Part shown: piece after piece, positions 61,841-64,000 of the stretch
How positions within the stretch are numbered: position 1 is the first letter of the stretch
Layout: each line of letters starts with the position of its first letter
Source of the DNA: JAMXLG01 sp963818925
GTDB taxonomy: Bacteria; Vulcanimicrobiota; Vulcanimicrobiia; Vulcanimicrobiales; Vulcanimicrobiaceae
Reading direction: 5' to 3'
Length of the DNA: 64,000 bases
Assembly: GCA_963818925.1 (NCBI GenBank)
Contig: CAWFTN010000001.1
Location: forward strand, 3,100,001-3,164,000
Made by a program: the position numbers and the translations under genes
Notes under the pieces: model-generated
What the model was told of the DNA's origin: nothing
Databases searched by the model: none
The model's input: only the letters and a program-made list of their open reading frames with translations

Positions 61841-61920
61841 TGTCACCCGAGCTTAGCGAAGGCGGCTCCCCCCGTGTCATCCTGAGCGCAGGCGTGAAGC
61901 GCCGGAGTCGAAGGATCGCC
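61841..61920. repeat. Dispersed repeat, two degenerate copies of the CCTGAGC...GTCGAAGGATC type
   Basis: TGTCACCCGAGCTTAGCGAA (61841-61860) and TGTCATCCTGAGCGCAGG followed by a small GGCG/CGCC hairpin insert and GAGTCGAAGGATCGCC (61875-61920). The same core is at 58793-58820. Such TGTCATCCTGAGC elements recur as mobile palindromes in many bacteria; the family name is not known to me. Confidence 0.6.
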
Positions 61921-61958
61921 TCGGCTAATGGCTCGCCAAAAATCTTTTTGCACAGGGG

Positions 61959-62003
61959 TTGACGCGGTAGTACTATCGAGCTATTGTACTAGTGTACTAG
62001 TAC
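61959..62003 (+). promoter_or_regulatory. Sigma-70-type promoter with palindromic operator, peptide/GntR/ABC operon
   Basis: TTGACG (61959-61964), a 17-base spacer and TATTGT (61982-61987) make a near-consensus promoter. It overlaps repeats of GTACTAG: TAGTACTA (61968-61975) and GTACTAGTGTACTAGTAC (61986-62003), whose last ten bases are a perfect palindrome. YtrA-type GntR proteins repress their own operon through such palindromes, so this is the likely autoregulatory site; binding is inferred. Confidence 0.7.
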
Positions 62004-62045
62004 GACAGAAGAGTGGTACGGTACGAAAAGCTAGAGGAGAAAGAC

Positions 62046-62156
62046 ATGACACGTATCATCAATCGCCCCGAAGACACTGAAGCCCGTGAAGCCCGCGTTC
62101 GGATTCCCGTTCAAATGAGCGCTCCGTTGTTCCAAGGCTGGGGCCCGAAGTTCTAA
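62046..62156 (+). CDS. Small peptide gene A, FxGWGPK family (36 residues)
   Basis: ATG 62046 to TAA 62156, first gene of the GntR/ABC operon. GAGGAGAAAGAC before the ATG is one of the best ribosome binding sites in the window, so the peptide should be made in quantity. Sequence: MTRIINRPEDTEAREARVRI as a charged leader-like part, then VQMSAPLFQGWGPKF at the C-terminus. FQGWGPK matches FGGWGPK of gene 54216-54383 at all fixed positions. No Cys, no signal peptide. It could be a signal or modified-peptide precursor exported by the ABC system, or a regulatory leader. GntR starts 5 bases downstream. Confidence 0.75.
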   Translation: MTRIINRPEDTEAREARVRIPVQMSAPLFQGWGPKF

Positions 62157-62161
62157 CGGCG

Positions 62162-62560
62162 ATGCCCGTCGTACTCACGGTCGATCCGCGAAGCGGAGTT
62201 CCGATCTACCTACAAGTCATCGAGCAGGTAAAACGCTCGGTGGCGATTGGGGTCCTCGGAGCGGGCGAGCAACTGCCAACGGTGAAGCAGCTCGCGCTCG
62301 ATCTAACCATCAATCCGAACACCGTAGCGAAGGCCTACCGGGAACTCGAACGCGATGGCGTTATCGAGACCTCCCCCGGACGGGGCTCCTTCGTGAAAAG
62401 CAACGGCGTCAAGGACACGACCAAGGCCGCTGCGATGGATGTGGCGCGTGATGCAATCGACGGGGCAGTGCGTGAAGCGAAATCGATCGGGCTAGATGGC
62501 CAGGAGATTCGATCCCTCGCTAACGCAGCAATCGACCGGTGGTTCAGGGAGGCAGAATGA
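62162..62560 (+). CDS. GntR family regulator, YtrA subfamily
   Basis: 132 residues. N-terminal winged helix with GVPIYLQVIEQVKRSVAIGV, LPTVKQLALDLTINPNTVAKAYRELERDG and RGSFVKS; the C-terminal part is only a short helical segment (about 80-132), as in the YtrA subfamily, which is encoded with ABC transporters and responds to antibiotics or stress. Likely represses its own operon. The stop overlaps the ABC gene ATG by 4 bases. Confidence 0.92.
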   Translation: MPVVLTVDPRSGVPIYLQVIEQVKRSVAIGVLGAGEQLPTVKQLALDLTINPNTVAKAYRELERDGVIETSPGRGSFVKSNGVKDTTKAAAMDVARDAIDGAVREAKSIGLDGQEIRSLANAAIDRWFREAE

Positions 62561-63468
62561 GCACGATTTCAATTGAAAATTTGCGCAAGACCTATGGCCG
62601 CTACATGGCGGTGGATGGTCTGTCGGTTGCGATCCCGGAGGGCTGCGTCTTCGGCCTTCTCGGTCCGAACGGCGCCGGCAAAACCACGACCTTCAAATGC
62701 ATGCTGGGTCTTGCGTTCCCCGACTCGGGAACCGTCTTGTACGACGGAAAACCGCTTGAGCCGTCCACGTTCGAACGGATCGCGTACGTTCCCGAGCGCA
62801 GTGTGCTCTACGACTGGATGACGGTCGCGGAACACGTCGAGATGCAGCGCCGCTCGTTCGCGCGGTTCTCCGTGGCGCGCGCATACGAATTGCTCGCGCA
62901 GTTCAACATCGATCTGCGCAAGAAAGCACGCGCGCTTTCGAAAGGTATGCGCACCGCGACGATGGTGGCACTTGCGATCGCTCGCGAAGCCGACATCTTG
63001 ATTCTCGATGAGCCGACGAGCGGTCTCGATCCGATCAATCAGCGTCACGTGCTGAACCTGATCATCAACGAATCCGCCCGCGGTGCAACGATCGTCTTTT
63101 CGTCGCATCAAATCGGACAGGTCGAGCGCGCTGCCGAACGCATCGCCGTAATCGACAAGGGTCGCCTGGCGCTCGAAGGCGGCGTGGACGATCTCAAAGC
63201 CGATCGCAAGATCGTCGAAGGCATCTTCCCCGACGAATCGTACGCGCTCAACGGTGTGGCGAACGATCCGCGGATCGCACGCGCCGACCGCAGCGGCCGC
63301 ATCGTCAGGCTGCTCACGAAAAACGACGCCGGCGAATTCGTAGCGAAACTCGAAGCGATGGGCGCGAGCGGCGTGCGCATCGTCGATCTCAACTTAGAAG
63401 ACATTTTCCTGTACGCGGTCTCGCCGAGCGACGCGACGGCCGACGTGGTAGAGGGAGCCACCCCATGA
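62557..63468 (+). CDS. ABC transporter ATP-binding protein
   Basis: 303 residues from ATG 62557, which overlaps the GntR stop (a GTG at 62539 is less likely). Walker A GPNGAGKTTTFKCMLGL, signature replaced by LSKGMRTATMVALAIA, Walker B ILILDEPTSGLDP, H-loop FSSHQIGQ. C-terminal extension of about 90 residues ending LNLEDIFLYAV, as in drug or bacitracin exporters. The LSKGMRT signature fits the YtrB/EcsA-like group. Confidence 0.94.
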   Translation: MSTISIENLRKTYGRYMAVDGLSVAIPEGCVFGLLGPNGAGKTTTFKCMLGLAFPDSGTVLYDGKPLEPSTFERIAYVPERSVLYDWMTVAEHVEMQRRSFARFSVARAYELLAQFNIDLRKKARALSKGMRTATMVALAIAREADILILDEPTSGLDPINQRHVLNLIINESARGATIVFSSHQIGQVERAAERIAVIDKGRLALEGGVDDLKADRKIVEGIFPDESYALNGVANDPRIARADRSGRIVRLLTKNDAGEFVAKLEAMGASGVRIVDLNLEDIFLYAVSPSDATADVVEGATP

Positions 63469-64000
63469 CCTACGTTGAATGGCTTCGCGCTCGCAACGCG
63501 ATGCGCGTTCTCGCGATCATTCTCGGCGCCTTGATCCTGATCGTACTGGTGCTTCGCATCTCGTACAATAAGTACATCACGCAAGACGAAGCGATCATCA
63601 TGCACGCGAAAATGCAGCACGGAACGACCGTATCGCACAGCGTGCTGCCGGATGGCACTCCGCGCACGACGATCGACGATCCAGTGGATAAAGAAACGAT
63701 CGTCATCGATAACCACGGGATCAACGGCCGACACATCACGATCACGGAGCCCGTCAAGCACTCGCACGAGGACATGAGCCACGCCGTTATCGGCAGTATT
63801 CACGTGAACGAGACGCGCCAGGGCAACATGTCAATCACGACCATCGATACCAACGGCTCGGTTCCATTCATCTTCTACATGGCGTTCGCCGATGTGGTCG
63901 CGTTTATCATCGCGACGCTGCTCGCGGCACCATTTGCTCGCGAGAGCGACGGACATCTCGAATATGCGCTGACCAAGCCGGTCTCACGCGAGCGATTTGC
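63465..64000 (+). CDS. ABC-2 type transporter permease (partial)
   Basis: The window ends inside this gene; 178 codons are visible. MTYVEWLRARNAMRVLAIIL and TM1 (LGALILIVLVLRISYNK), then a periplasmic polar region of about 100 residues with DNHGINGRHITITEPVKHSH, then TM2 (PFIFYMAFADVVAFIIATLL), matching an ABC-2 permease that extends beyond 64000. The stop of the ATPase gene overlaps its ATG by 4 bases. Completes the peptide-GntR-ATPase-permease operon. Confidence 0.85.
   Translation, partial: MTYVEWLRARNAMRVLAIILGALILIVLVLRISYNKYITQDEAIIMHAKMQHGTTVSHSVLPDGTPRTTIDDPVDKETIVIDNHGINGRHITITEPVKHSHEDMSHAVIGSIHVNETRQGNMSITTIDTNGSVPFIFYMAFADVVAFIIATLLAAPFARESDGHLEYALTKPVSRERF

Larger units (their letters stand above)
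61556..62045. other. Long intergenic region: repeats then a promoter
   Basis: 490 bases between the divergent cyclase gene and the peptide/GntR operon. From left: a complex inverted-repeat element (61601-61769), a dispersed repeat (61841-61920), and the promoter/operator of the operon (61959-62003). No protein gene is supported; a 162-codon plus frame across the repeats is composition noise. Confidence 0.6.

Noticed and set aside
61474..61962. 162-codon plus ORF across the inverted-repeat region
   Set aside because: It spans palindromic repeats and overlaps the cyclase start; composition reflects repeats and not coding.
1..64000. CRISPR arrays, insertion sequences with transposase, prophage genes
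   Set aside because: No regularly spaced repeats, transposase or phage structural genes were seen.

Overview
The window is a gene-dense, high-GC bacterial chromosome segment with about 70 protein genes, one tRNA and very little intergenic space. Stop/start overlaps of the ATGA, TGATG and TAATG type are common, and GTG and TTG starts are frequent. The cell wall genes murA and mreB, an LptA/OstA-like secreted protein and two CBM9/DUF5916 outer-membrane-type barrels point to a diderm. An RsbV-RsbW-sigma-B-like cassette, a LigD/Ku end-joining set and the GC-rich style suggest a soil lineage of the Eremiobacterota (WPS-2) or Vulcanimicrobiota type. That placement is inference; no marker here settles it.

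Layout. Positions 1-3522 hold the start of a DHA2-type transporter (minus), then upp, dCMP deaminase, a WecA-like GlcNAc-1-P transferase and wecB. Positions 3519-11028 are a complete F1Fo ATP synthase locus (AtpZ-like, AtpI, a, c, b', b, delta, alpha, gamma, beta, epsilon), with a GC-rich hairpin between the delta and alpha genes and an intrinsic terminator after epsilon. Positions 11107-14841 carry murA, mreB, tsaC and an LptA-like gene. Positions 14780-24009 carry a PD40 propeller protein, rarA, a cysteine desulfurase, two membrane-anchored coiled-coil proteins, the rsbV-rsbW-sigma cassette, a lipoprotein and alaS. Positions 24009-30314 hold secreted and polytopic membrane proteins and a thioredoxin-domain DUF255 protein. 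Positions 30327-33999 encode end joining: PE-ligase, a separate polymerase domain, and Ku.

Positions 34051-49813 are mostly minus strand: DUF2461, a DUF4352-like protein, a multicopper oxidase, a giant BTAD-AAA-TPR regulator that seems to start at ACG, AIM24, an MFS pump, an HtrA-type protease, tRNA-Leu(CAG), a Tat-exported flavin oxidoreductase, a DUF5916 barrel and a LytTR two-component pair. Positions 50147-64000 are more accessory. They hold a frameshifted Gly-rich protein, a lipid kinase, an aldo/keto reductase, a second DUF5916 gene broken by one extra base, a CadC-like regulator with TPRs, an AhpD-like protein, an RDD protein fused to a metalloprotease-like domain lacking its zinc motif, a diguanylate cyclase, an intergenic element with nested inverted repeats, and a GntR/ABC transporter operon.

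The most unusual signal is a pair of unannotated small genes (36 codons at 62046-62156 plus, 55 codons at 54216-54383 minus). Each has a strong ribosome binding site and they share a C-terminal FxGWGPK motif at the same spacing. One heads the GntR/ABC operon under a palindrome-flanked promoter; the other lies downstream of the broken DUF5916 gene. They look like members of an undescribed peptide family (signal, modified-peptide precursor or transporter-linked peptide).
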